A DNA stretch of 64,000 nucleotides from an uncultured Paracoccaceae bacterium (GTDB taxonomy: Bacteria > Pseudomonadota > Alphaproteobacteria > Rhodobacterales > Rhodobacteraceae). A program made the translations under genes and the position numbers. The stretch covers positions 248,001 through 312,000 of the forward strand of contig CANMQO010000006.1 in assembly GCA_947500055.1 (NCBI GenBank), read 5' to 3'. The notes beneath the pieces are model-generated. The model was not told the DNA's origin and did no database searches. It was given only the letters and a program-made list of their open reading frames with translations. Of the stretch, positions 1-8,155 are shown piece by piece (position 1 is the stretch's first letter; each line of letters begins with the position of its first letter).

Positions 1-2868
1 CGCGGCTTCCAAGATCGCGGTCATGTAGCGTTCTGCCCCGCAAGTATAGACATGCCAGCCCGGCTGGTAGCCGCCCAGCACCTGGCCCAGATCGGCTCGG
101 CTGCCTTCATCCGTCACATGCAATTGCACCCGGTCCGCCCAGGCAAAGCCTGCGATATCGTCAAGCAACCCCATCGTGTCCCGGCTGCGCCCGGAATAAT
201 GCATCTCAAACGATCGCCCCTGTGCATGCAATTCATGCGCCATCGCCACAAGCGGCGTGATCCCGATGCCGCCGCCCATCAGCACGCTATGGGTCGCATC
301 GGGATCAAGCGGGAAATGGTTGATCGGTTTGGAGATGAAGATACGCCGCCCTTCATTGAAGATCCGGTGCATCAATTTTGACCCGCCCCGCCCGGCATCC
401 TCGCGCAGCACCGCAATCTGATAGCGGCTACGGTCCGCCGGATCGCCCGACATGGAATATTGCCGCAGGAATTCCGGGGCGACCACGATATCCAGATGCG
501 CCCCGGCCTGCCATGCGGGCAAATCGCCCCCATCCAAAGGCGTGAATTCGTATTTCATCACGCTCTGGGCGGTTTCCTCGGCCCTCGTGATTTGAACCTG
601 AATGACCGGGCTTTCGCCTTCGGCCGTATAGGCATGAATGACCTGTTTGTCCCCCTGCGCCAGCCGCGCCTTATATTCATCCGCGGTGATCATCGCCTGA
701 TAGGCCTCAATCCCTGCTTCGCGATCCATGGGGAACGGGTAAGGATGCGGATGCGGTGCCAGTGGGGCGGGATAAACCGCCAGTGTCTGATCCGCATATT
801 TCAGGTTCAGATCCCTTTGCAGGGATCGCTGATTGACAGGCTGGGGCGTCGGACGATAGCCGCCATCCTCTGCAATCTCCAGATCCCACCACCATTTCTT
901 GACCGGGTTCAGCCCGCCATTGCCCACCCTGTCATCCAACCGCGCCAGCGCCGGGGCCAGTTGCGGGACATTCATCGCAGCCCAGCGGAACGGCTTCTCC
1001 TTGAAGATCCCTTCAAGGTTCCACGGGCAGGTTTTCATGCACCGCCCGCACATCGCCCCACCCGGTGTCGTCACCCGGTAGGTTGCGCATTTCTGGCTGT
1101 CGGATTTCCAGATCTCATAGCCATTGAACATCAGCTTGGGGCCAGCCGTGATCGCCCCTGACGGGCATTCACGGGCGCATTTGTTGCAGGCCTCGCAGAA
1201 TTTTTGCAGGCCAAAATCGATGGGCTTGTCATGCGCCATTGGCAGATCGGTTGTCACTGTACCCGATTTCAGGCGTGGCCCCAGATAGGGATTCAGGATC
1301 ACCTCACCAATACGGCTGACTTCCCCCAGCCCGCTGAGCAGCAAAAGCGGCGGTTGCAGCACCTCGCCATCCATGACGGTATGGGCCTTTGCTGAATACC
1401 CCAGATTGCGGATTTGTCGGGCGATGATCCCACCCAGCAGGGAAAACCGCAGATAGGCCCGCATGGATTGCGCCACGGCGATCCAGTCATCCCCCGATGA
1501 CCCTTCCATGGTTTCATAGCCCTGATCGATGATCATGTTGATGGACTGATTATGGGGCGGGTCAATCGCCTCTCCCCGCGCATCATGGCTGTACCATGCC
1601 CAATCCGGGCAGCGCGCAATGCCCACCGCGTCCGCACCCAGCCAATAGCTGGTCGCCTTGATCAGGTCCGCCGCTTCATTGGGGTCGAGCCTGACTTTTT
1701 CATTCGCGGCCTCCCCATCCTGCAACAGCACAAAGGCCCCAAGCGCCCGCCGTTGCGCCATGGAGGGGGCCGCCTTGCGCACGTAATGCCCGCCCTTGGC
1801 CGCATCCTGCATCTTCTTGCCCATATCGCCGAATTGCGCGCGCGCGAACATATCCGCCCGTTTCGGCACCCGGGCGACATTGGGTTCATCGATATAGGTG
1901 GTGGGTGTTTCCACCCGTTTGAGCCGCTCAAACGGGTGCGCCCCATCAACAAAGCGGCGTTTGGCGTAAGGCACAGCGTTCAGTGCGTTTTTAGCCGAGG
2001 CCGTGCCCAGCTTCCATCCTGTCCCAAAAGCTGATTTGGGTTGCTCAGCCATAGGGGCAAGCGGCTGATCGGCCGCAATTTCAAAATTTGTGGTCACGGC
2101 AGCAAGCCCAAAGCGGCTGCCGATATAGGGATGGCTCAACTGGCCATTTTCAACCGTCGCCAGTCCGGCGGCCACGGCGAGCCTGTTCAAATCCACATCT
2201 GCGCTGGACATCGTATGCCCGCGCGCCGCGTAGCCTAGCAGCCGCAGGTAATTGGCCAGGACCACCGCAGTTTCAGAGGCCAGCAACCCGGCCCGATGGG
2301 CCTGCGCATTGGCAATCCAATCCGCCCCCGGCTCATCCGCATGCGGATCACGCGGGTTTTCGTAAAGGAACACCAGCGCGTGGGTGTGATCAGCGATATC
2401 GGTGGCGGGTGCTTCCATCGATTCCTTCAGATCAGCCATGATCATGTCGATGCCGGAGGCCAGAGATTTGGTCTGCCGGGTCTTCAGGTCATGGGCCAGC
2501 CTGCCAATATCGGGGTTGAGATATGGTTGATCCAACCGGGCTGCATCCGGCAGAAGGCAGGTTCCGACCAGTGCAGCATCAGAAAAATAGCCAAATGCTT
2601 TCAGGTGGTTGGCCCGTTCCCGCGGATCTGTTGGCGCCTCTGCCACAGCCCCGTTGATCAGCCCGTCACGGATCGCGTCCAGCATCGCCTGATGTTCCCG
2701 CATCGCATTGATGATGGAACGCGGATCATCGGGCCTGTCGAAACTGAGCGGTTCCGTCGCGGGTATATTTGCCAGATCAGGCGGGCCTGCCAGCCGCCCC
2801 AACCGTTCGCATGGATAGGGCCCCAGATGGACAGGACGGTTTTTGTCGGAAAAGAAACGGATAGTCAT
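1..2868 (-). CDS. Reductive dehalogenase fused to flavin/NAD reductase (partial, C-terminus off the left edge)
   Basis: An open frame from ATG at 2868 runs without a stop to base 1 (956 codons). Residues about 1-730 resemble the aerobic, catabolic (non-respiratory) reductive dehalogenases, which remove halogens from aromatics using cobalamin and two [4Fe-4S] clusters. Two cluster motifs are visible: CEACNKCARECP from Cys558 and CGRCMKTCP from Cys607. Between them lies a conserved-looking stretch with GYEIWKSD and KCATYR. No Tat signal or twin Arg is present at the N-terminus, so it is probably cytoplasmic, unlike respiratory RdhA. From about residue 750 it continues as a phthalate-dioxygenase-reductase-like module, with a flavin motif RQYS near 801 and an NAD motif GGGIGITP near 865. 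A C-terminal [2Fe-2S] ferredoxin domain is expected beyond the edge. The fusion would let NAD(P)H feed the dehalogenase directly. It lies 138 bp downstream of hpaH on the same strand, suggesting a halogenated hydroxyphenylacetate-type substrate (inference). Confidence 0.88.
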   Translation of the reverse strand, partial: MTIRFFSDKNRPVHLGPYPCERLGRLAGPPDLANIPATEPLSFDRPDDPRSIINAMREHQAMLDAIRDGLINGAVAEAPTDPRERANHLKAFGYFSDAALVGTCLLPDAARLDQPYLNPDIGRLAHDLKTRQTKSLASGIDMIMADLKESMEAPATDIADHTHALVFLYENPRDPHADEPGADWIANAQAHRAGLLASETAVVLANYLRLLGYAARGHTMSSADVDLNRLAVAAGLATVENGQLSHPYIGSRFGLAAVTTNFEIAADQPLAPMAEQPKSAFGTGWKLGTASAKNALNAVPYAKRRFVDGAHPFERLKRVETPTTYIDEPNVARVPKRADMFARAQFGDMGKKMQDAAKGGHYVRKAAPSMAQRRALGAFVLLQDGEAANEKVRLDPNEAADLIKATSYWLGADAVGIARCPDWAWYSHDARGEAIDPPHNQSINMIIDQGYETMEGSSGDDWIAVAQSMRAYLRFSLLGGIIARQIRNLGYSAKAHTVMDGEVLQPPLLLLSGLGEVSRIGEVILNPYLGPRLKSGTVTTDLPMAHDKPIDFGLQKFCEACNKCARECPSGAITAGPKLMFNGYEIWKSDSQKCATYRVTTPGGAMCGRCMKTCPWNLEGIFKEKPFRWAAMNVPQLAPALARLDDRVGNGGLNPVKKWWWDLEIAEDGGYRPTPQPVNQRSLQRDLNLKYADQTLAVYPAPLAPHPHPYPFPMDREAGIEAYQAMITADEYKARLAQGDKQVIHAYTAEGESPVIQVQITRAEETAQSVMKYEFTPLDGGDLPAWQAGAHLDIVVAPEFLRQYSMSGDPADRSRYQIAVLREDAGRGGSKLMHRIFNEGRRIFISKPINHFPLDPDATHSVLMGGGIGITPLVAMAHELHAQGRSFEMHYSGRSRDTMGLLDDIAGFAWADRVQLHVTDEGSRADLGQVLGGYQPGWHVYTCGAERYMTAILEAA

Positions 2869-3006
2869 TGCGACATACCTAATGCAACCAAGGTCCGGGC
2901 GGCAAGGGCACCTGTCGGCGGAGCCTTCAAATAAACATCCGCCCCCCTGCCAACCTGATGACCATCCCAGAAGGAAGCCGTGTTTGAACCCGCTGGCAGA
3001 AGCGTA

Positions 3007-3807
3007 TCAGCCAAACGCGATGTCAACCCGACCAAAGCTGCCGAAATCGGCGCTGATCTCCGCGCCCGGAAGGCATTCAATGGGGCGAATGAAGCTGCCC
3101 GACAGGATGATTTGCCCGCGCTCTATGCTTTGACCATAGGCAGCCATGCGGCGGGCGAGCCAGACAACGCTCTCAACCGGGTCATTCAGAACCCCTGCCC
3201 CGAGCCCGGTTTCCTCTACCTCGCCGTTGCGAGAGGTGATTGCACCAACCCAACGCAGATCGAAGGCATCAACACGGTGTTTTTGTGACCCCAAGACGAT
3301 GCCTGCATTGGCTGCGTTATCGCTGATGGTATCAAATACATTGCGCGTCCTGCCGGAGCCGGCATCCCGCCGCACGATCCGGGTGTCGAGAATTTCGATG
3401 GAGGGCGCCACATAGTCGGTGGCTAATATCACATCTTCGCGGGTTACATTTGCCCCGCCCAAACGCGCCTTCATCACAAAAGCGATCTCCGCCTCGATCC
3501 GGGGCTGAATAAACCGTCCGGCGGGCACGACCGCACCATGATCAAACATCATGTCATCGAAGAGAATTCCACTGTCGGGGATGTCGATGTTCAGCGCGTA
3601 TTGCATGGCTTTTGACGTCAGCCCGATCTTCCAGCCGATAACCGAGCGCCCCGCCTTGATCTTGGCCTTATGGATTGCATTCTGGATCGCGTAGGCGTCA
3701 TCCATGTCCATTTCGGGGTGGCGTTGTGTCAACAATCCGATTTGTTTTCCGGCGGCCTCTGCAGCGAGCAAATCGGCGGCGGCCTGCGCATGCTCTTGTG
3801 GGGTCAT
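3007..3807 (-). CDS. hpaH: 2-oxo-hept-3-ene-1,7-dioate hydratase
   Basis: This 266-residue protein matches the length and sequence style of HpaH/HpcG, a member of the 2-hydroxypentadienoate hydratase/4-oxalocrotonate decarboxylase group of the FAH-like fold. It adds water to 2-oxo-hept-3-ene-1,7-dioate, a late step of homoprotocatechuate meta-cleavage, in the cytoplasm. Recognisable segments are GWKIGLTSKAMQ near residue 58, the metal-binding acidic stretch PRIEAEIAFVM near 102, and the C-terminal LSGSFIRP. The ATG at 3807 overlaps the stop of the upstream FAH gene by 4 bp (ATGA), so the two are translationally coupled. HpaI aldolase, which would use its product, is not in the window. Confidence 0.88.
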   Translation of the reverse strand: MTPQEHAQAAADLLAAEAAGKQIGLLTQRHPEMDMDDAYAIQNAIHKAKIKAGRSVIGWKIGLTSKAMQYALNIDIPDSGILFDDMMFDHGAVVPAGRFIQPRIEAEIAFVMKARLGGANVTREDVILATDYVAPSIEILDTRIVRRDAGSGRTRNVFDTISDNAANAGIVLGSQKHRVDAFDLRWVGAITSRNGEVEETGLGAGVLNDPVESVVWLARRMAAYGQSIERGQIILSGSFIRPIECLPGAEISADFGSFGRVDIAFG

Positions 3808-4658
3808 TGTGCTTCGTCCGCGACGGTGTTGCGCAGGGTGCCGATGCCATTCACCTCGACCTCCACCACGTCACCGGGGGCGAGGTATCGGGGTGGGTCG
3901 AACCGCGCCCCTGCCCCGGTGGGCGTGCCCGTGATGATGATGTCGCCCGGCAGAAGCTTCATGAAGGTCGAAATATACTCAATCTCGCGCCGGATCGGGA
4001 ACATCATCCGGCTCAGCGTGTCGTCCTGCCTGACCGCGCCGTTTACCCGGGTGATGATCCGCGCATCGTCAAGCTGGCTGGCATCAGTAAAGGGCACCAA
4101 CCACGGGCCAAGCGCGCCGGACCTATCCCAGTTCTTTCCTTGGGTGACGTTGAATTTGGCATGCCGCACCCAGTCACGGATCGTACCTTCATTACAGATT
4201 GTCACCGCCGCAATGTGGTCATAGGCATCATCCTGAGAAATGCGCCGACCGGCTTTGCCGATAACGATTGCGACCTCACCTTCATAATCCAGTGCGTCGC
4301 TTTCCGGCGGTCTGATCAGTGGTTGGTTGTGACCGGTAAACCCGCTTGAGAAGCGCGGAAACAGTGACATGTATTTCGGTAAATCGCTGCCATCTTTATA
4401 TTCCGCATTCCGGTCAGGAAAATTCACGCCCACGCATAAGATGCGCCGCGCATTTGGTAAGACCATGTCGTATTCGAATTCGGTATGGGTGACAGATTTC
4501 CCTTGGGCCGCCTGCCCCAATTTGCCCAACCCATCGGCACGAACGGCGTCAAATAGCGTCGGCCAATGGGGAAAATCGCCATCAAGGGCAATCATGCCCG
4601 CGTCGGTGACGACGCCATAGTGCGGTCTGCCAGCGCTGGTATATGTCGCGAGTTTCAT
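3804..4658 (-). CDS. FAH-family hydrolase, HpaG-like isomerase/decarboxylase
   Basis: A 284-residue fumarylacetoacetate-hydrolase-family protein. It shows a short N-terminal domain (MKLATYTS, GVVTDAG) followed by the catalytic FAH fold, with DYEGEVAIVIGK near residue 125 carrying the metal-binding acidic residues and IITGTPTGAGA near 250. Between hpaD/hpaE and hpaH it most likely converts the oxidised ring-cleavage product (5-carboxymethyl-2-hydroxymuconate-derived tricarboxylate) by decarboxylation and isomerisation. The E. coli HpaG is a two-domain duplication of about 430 residues; this is a single-domain version, so exact equivalence is inferred from position. An upstream in-frame GTG at 4691 exists, but ATG 4658 begins the conserved fold and is preferred. 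Confidence 0.75.
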   Translation of the reverse strand: MKLATYTSAGRPHYGVVTDAGMIALDGDFPHWPTLFDAVRADGLGKLGQAAQGKSVTHTEFEYDMVLPNARRILCVGVNFPDRNAEYKDGSDLPKYMSLFPRFSSGFTGHNQPLIRPPESDALDYEGEVAIVIGKAGRRISQDDAYDHIAAVTICNEGTIRDWVRHAKFNVTQGKNWDRSGALGPWLVPFTDASQLDDARIITRVNGAVRQDDTLSRMMFPIRREIEYISTFMKLLPGDIIITGTPTGAGARFDPPRYLAPGDVVEVEVNGIGTLRNTVADEAQ

Positions 4659-4692
4659 GTCTGGGTCCCCTGAAGGCCAAGACCAATGCACA

Positions 4693-5676
4693 TCACGGTG
4701 CGATGATCGGGCTGGCTTGAATGTCAGAATCCTTGGTATCTACGCCCACAAATGCCGTGCCATGCCTGAACCAGCTTTCCGGCGCTTTCGCCCCCCAAAG
4801 GGTCTGGCGCTGCGGGTCTTGCAAGTCCCATTTGATCGGCTCCAGGTCCGGATCAACGGTTTGATAGTCTGAACAATAAATCTCAATCCGATGACCGTCC
4901 GGGTCAAGAATATAGAGAAAGAATGCGTTTGAAATTCCGTGGCGCCCGGGGCCGCGTTCGATGTTGTCGACATATCCGGTCGTGGCCATCAGATCGAGAA
5001 GGTCGATGATGTTGAGTGGCGTTGGCACCCAGAAGGCAACATGATGCATCCGCGGGCCGGTTCCATTGGTGAAGGCCATATCATGCACCCCGCCCTTGCG
5101 ATGCATCCATGCCGCCCAGAGTTTCTTGCTCTCTTCGTCCTCGGTATATTCGGTCACGCGGAAGCCAAAGTCGCTGTAAAAGGCCACCGATGCATCAACA
5201 TCGTGCGAGAAGCAGTTGAAGTGATCAATCCGCAGCGGTTTGACACCCCGATAAAGCGCGTATTTCTGGTGAATGGGCGCGAGCCGGTCCATTTTATGAT
5301 AGAATTCCAGCGGAATACCCATGTTATCAGAGGTCAGCAGCGTTTTGCCCTGATAGGGGCGATCGACCCAGGAAGTGGGACGACCTTTGCCTTTGAAATA
5401 GGCCTCAGCGCGATCGACGTCATCTTCGTCAAATGTCTTGAACCCCATGACCTCAACCGTGCCAGGTTGGTCGGATTTCTGCAGGATGATGCAGTGATGG
5501 CCGCGTTCCTCCATGGCGCGCAGATAGACGTGGCTGTCGCTTTCGTCCGTGATTTGCAGGCCCAGCGTGTCGGCATAGAACCTTTTTGATGCCGCCAGAT
5601 CCGTCACGTTCAGGCAAACATGGCTCAGGCGGATTGTATTGAAATCAGGATAGAGGTTTGGTGCTGGTACGGGCAT
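4693..5676 (-). CDS. hpaD: Homoprotocatechuate 2,3-dioxygenase (type I extradiol, VOC superfamily)
   Basis: A 327-residue two-repeat vicinal-oxygen-chelate dioxygenase. It opens the ring of 3,4-dihydroxyphenylacetate next to the diol, producing 5-carboxymethyl-2-hydroxymuconate semialdehyde. The C-terminal active repeat carries the 2-His-1-carboxylate iron/manganese site: His152 (RIDHFN), His211 or 212 (RMHHVAFW) and Glu265 (HRIEIY), spaced as in the Brevibacterium fuscum/Arthrobacter enzymes. This is therefore the type I enzyme, not the structurally unrelated E. coli-type HpaD. It directly abuts hpaE (1-bp spacing), consistent with one transcript. Confidence 0.87.
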   Translation of the reverse strand: MPVPAPNLYPDFNTIRLSHVCLNVTDLAASKRFYADTLGLQITDESDSHVYLRAMEERGHHCIILQKSDQPGTVEVMGFKTFDEDDVDRAEAYFKGKGRPTSWVDRPYQGKTLLTSDNMGIPLEFYHKMDRLAPIHQKYALYRGVKPLRIDHFNCFSHDVDASVAFYSDFGFRVTEYTEDEESKKLWAAWMHRKGGVHDMAFTNGTGPRMHHVAFWVPTPLNIIDLLDLMATTGYVDNIERGPGRHGISNAFFLYILDPDGHRIEIYCSDYQTVDPDLEPIKWDLQDPQRQTLWGAKAPESWFRHGTAFVGVDTKDSDIQASPIIAP

Positions 5677-7188
5677 TCAGAGGGCCCCCAATTTTGTAAT
5701 TTTGTGTTGGCCGGTCGCAAAGCCGATGTGTTTTTGTTCCATATAGAACTCAAACGACCAATCGCCGCCGTCGCGGCCGATGCCGCTTGCTTTGACCCCG
5801 CCAAACGGTGTTGGGAGGTGGCGGACATTCTCGGAATTCACCCAGATCATCCCGGCATCCAACCTATCGGTAAACCGCAGCGCGCGGGTCAGATCGTTCG
5901 TCCAGACATAACCGGTCAGCCCATAGTCAGTGTCATTCGCGATTTGCAGTGCCTCTTCTTCCGTGCTGAACGAAATTGATGTCAGAACGGGGCCAAAAAT
6001 TTCCTCTTGTGCGATACGCATTTGGTTATTGGCACCGGTAAACAAGGTGGGCCGAACGAAGTAACCATCATTGCCAACGGTTTCGCCACCCGCGGCCACG
6101 GTTGCGCCGTCTTGCCTGGCGATCTCGAAATAGCTGGTGACCTTGTCAAAATGCTCTTGGGAGACAAGCGGCCCAATCTCTGTCGCCGGATCCAATGGGT
6201 GCCCGACCTTGATCCTGTTAACCCGTGCGATCAGCTTTGCCTCGAATTCTTCGCGGATCGTGTCCTGGATCAATAGCCGGGACGACGACGTGCAGCGTTC
6301 GCCGTTAATCGAGTAGATCATGAAGATCACCGCATCCAGTGCGCGTTCAAGATCGGCATCATCAAACACGATGACGGGGTTCTTGCCACCCAGTTCAAGG
6401 TGATTGCGTTTGAGCGTATCCGCCCCCTGCTTGGTAATCAGGCTGCCGGTGCGGCTTTCGCCGACAAAGGCAATCGCCTTGATCGCCGGGTGTTCGCATA
6501 AGGCTTTGCCAGCATCGTCGCCAAACCCGTTTACGGTATTGAGCACACCGGGCGGCAGGCCTGCCTCCTCAGAAATCTCAACCAACAGGCGCGCGGTCAG
6601 CGGCGAGGCCTCGGCCGGCTTGTGAACGACTGTGCATCCGGCGGCCAGCGCCGGGGCAATCTTCCATGTGGACAGCATGAACGGGGTATTCCACGGGGTA
6701 ATGACACCCACGGGACCAATTGGCTTACGGGTTGTGACATTCATCAAGGTGGGCGATTGCAGATGCTGCCCATCGCGGGCCTGCACAACCTGATCGGCGA
6801 AGTAACGAAAATTCTCTGCACCACGCAGGGCAGCCTTGGACATGAATTTATAGGCTTGTCCTGTGTCCCAACATTCGCAAAGCGCAATTTCCTCGGCGCG
6901 GGCTTCGATGCCATCTGCGATCCTGACAAGGATTTTCTTACGGGTCATCGCGGGCATATCGCGCCAACTGGCAAAGGCATCATGGGCCGCATTTGCCGCC
7001 CTATCGATATCGGCGGCCGTCCCAAGGGCCACATCACAGATCACGGACTTGTCGACAGGTGATATGCTCGGGAACATACCGCCAGTGCCGGGCATATCCT
7101 GGCCTGCGACCCGGTTCATGATGCCGCCTGCGCGGAACCGTTCAAGGTGGTTGTTCAGCTTGTTGATATTGTCATTGAGAACATTCAT
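5677..7188 (-). CDS. hpaE: 5-carboxymethyl-2-hydroxymuconate semialdehyde dehydrogenase
   Basis: A 503-residue NAD(P)-dependent aldehyde dehydrogenase of full family length. Seen: the cofactor-binding stretch VITPWNTPFMLSTWKIAPAL, the general-base region HLELGGKNPVIVFDDADL, and the catalytic cysteine in NGERCTSSSRL. It should oxidise the semialdehyde from HpaD to 5-carboxymethyl-2-hydroxymuconate; the assignment over other ALDHs rests on its place between hpaF and hpaD. ATG at 7188 overlaps the hpaF stop by 4 bp (ATGA). The C-terminus ends in HKITKLGAL. Confidence 0.87.
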   Translation of the reverse strand: MNVLNDNINKLNNHLERFRAGGIMNRVAGQDMPGTGGMFPSISPVDKSVICDVALGTAADIDRAANAAHDAFASWRDMPAMTRKKILVRIADGIEARAEEIALCECWDTGQAYKFMSKAALRGAENFRYFADQVVQARDGQHLQSPTLMNVTTRKPIGPVGVITPWNTPFMLSTWKIAPALAAGCTVVHKPAEASPLTARLLVEISEEAGLPPGVLNTVNGFGDDAGKALCEHPAIKAIAFVGESRTGSLITKQGADTLKRNHLELGGKNPVIVFDDADLERALDAVIFMIYSINGERCTSSSRLLIQDTIREEFEAKLIARVNRIKVGHPLDPATEIGPLVSQEHFDKVTSYFEIARQDGATVAAGGETVGNDGYFVRPTLFTGANNQMRIAQEEIFGPVLTSISFSTEEEALQIANDTDYGLTGYVWTNDLTRALRFTDRLDAGMIWVNSENVRHLPTPFGGVKASGIGRDGGDWSFEFYMEQKHIGFATGQHKITKLGAL

Positions 7189-7574
7189 GTCTGATCCACC
7201 ATATGATCGCGGACATTCCCGAACTTCGCGGAGAATGTGGCGTCGATTTCGCGCAGTTCCACGGATAGGGCGATGGACCGGCTTTCCATTGCGGGGGCTA
7301 CGAAATCTTTGAGTGCGTCGAAGATGCGGGTCATCGCGTCGTGTTTCACCTGCTCTGAACGACCTTCGCGCAATCGCAGGGACAGGTCGATAAAGCCGTG
7401 CTCTGCATCGCCATCGGCCATTGCGACATGATCAACCCGGGTGGCGCGGACCCGAATGCCAGCAGTTGGGAATGTCTCTATCTCGGCTGCGGTCGCACGG
7501 ATCGCTTCGCATAGCGCACCCATATCCACACCCGCCTCAAGGTTGGCAGAATAGTCGATATGAACATGTGGCAT
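7185..7574 (-). CDS. hpaF: 5-carboxymethyl-2-hydroxymuconate delta-isomerase
   Basis: A 129-residue tautomerase-superfamily protein matching CHMI. It isomerises 5-carboxymethyl-2-hydroxymuconate before decarboxylation. The family uses the N-terminal proline (Pro1 after Met removal) as catalytic base, which decides the start: ATG 7574 gives Met-Pro-His-Val, whereas the in-frame GTG at 7577 would put an extra residue before the proline. The conserved opening PHVHIDYSANLE and the segment GFIDLSLRLREGRS fit the family. It is the first gene of the minus-strand hpa operon, facing hpaR across a 104-bp promoter region with palindromes. Confidence 0.86.
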   Translation of the reverse strand: MPHVHIDYSANLEAGVDMGALCEAIRATAAEIETFPTAGIRVRATRVDHVAMADGDAEHGFIDLSLRLREGRSEQVKHDAMTRIFDALKDFVAPAMESRSIALSVELREIDATFSAKFGNVRDHMVDQT

Positions 7575-7583
7575 CACATTTCC

Positions 7584-7595
7584 TTAACATGTTAA
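7584..7595. promoter_or_regulatory. 12-bp palindrome TTAACATGTTAA in the hpaF-hpaR promoter region
   Basis: A perfect 12-bp palindrome lies 9 bp upstream of the hpaF start codon. MarR-type regulators such as HpaR bind short AT-rich palindromes in divergent intergenic regions, so this is a plausible operator for repression of the catabolic operon. The binding protein is inferred, not shown. Confidence 0.45.
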
Positions 7596-7622
7596 TTGTT
7601 GCGAAGTTAATTAATGCTAAGG

Positions 7623-7645
7623 TGACTTGTCAAGTCATACTTGAC
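7623..7645. promoter_or_regulatory. Overlapping palindromes upstream of hpaR (candidate HpaR operator)
   Basis: Two overlapping inverted repeats sit about 34-55 bp before the hpaR start: TGACTTGTCAAGTCA (7623-7637, perfect around a central T) and GTCAAG-N5-CTTGAC (7629-7645). Their position between the divergent genes suggests autoregulation by HpaR. Which of the two is the real site cannot be decided from sequence alone. Confidence 0.45.
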
Positions 7646-7678
7646 CGCGCAATTTGACGCCAAACCATTGAGGCCCAC

Positions 7679-8116
7679 ATGTCCAAAAACCTGCCATCGA
7701 CCGCGCGATCACTGCCCATCGCCCTGATCAGGGCGCGCGAGGGTGTCATGGCACCGATCCGCGATATGCTGTCAGAGACCGGGATCACAGAACAGCAATG
7801 GCGCGTCCTGCGGGTTTTGGCCGAGTACGGGGTGATGGATACGAAGACGTTGGCGGACCGGTCCAGCCTGCTGTTTCCCAGCCTTACCCGGATCGCCGCC
7901 ACATTGCGCGACAAAGGCTTTGTCACCCAGACGCGTGACGACAAGGATCGGCGCAGGCAGATCATCGAAATCACCGCCGACGGCCAAAGATTAATCGACG
8001 ACCGCACCGCCCATGCGGCCCAGATCGTTGAGGGGTTCAAATCGACATTGGGCGAAGAAAATTATGAGACCCTTCTTGATCTTTTGACCCTGCTTGACCC
8101 TGGCGCGCAGAAATAG
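7679..8116 (+). CDS. hpaR: MarR-family regulator of homoprotocatechuate degradation
   Basis: A 145-residue MarR protein resembling HpaR. The N-terminal helices read LPIALIRAREGVMAPIRDML, then the winged helix-turn-helix (residues about 40-110) with TLADRSSLLFPSLTRIAATL as recognition region and the basic wing TRDDKDRRRQIIEIT. HpaR represses hpa genes until 4-hydroxyphenylacetate or homoprotocatechuate binds. It is divergent from hpaF, matching the usual arrangement, and shares the intergenic region containing the palindromes at 7584 and 7623. Confidence 0.85.
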   Translation: MSKNLPSTARSLPIALIRAREGVMAPIRDMLSETGITEQQWRVLRVLAEYGVMDTKTLADRSSLLFPSLTRIAATLRDKGFVTQTRDDKDRRRQIIEITADGQRLIDDRTAHAAQIVEGFKSTLGEENYETLLDLLTLLDPGAQK

Positions 8117-8155
8117 GTGTCGTCAGTGGCTCATCTGACTGGGCATGCTGGCGCG

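Noticed and set aside
460-1161. Plus-strand open frame of 233 codons
   Set aside because: It lies antisense within the reductive dehalogenase frame, whose motifs are clear. Pro/Arg/His-rich composition is typical of a shadow frame in GC-rich DNA.
2869-3006. Possible small gene between the dehalogenase and hpaH
   Set aside because: The only open frames there run into or across neighbouring genes and show no start signal or recognisable sequence. It looks like plain intergenic DNA.
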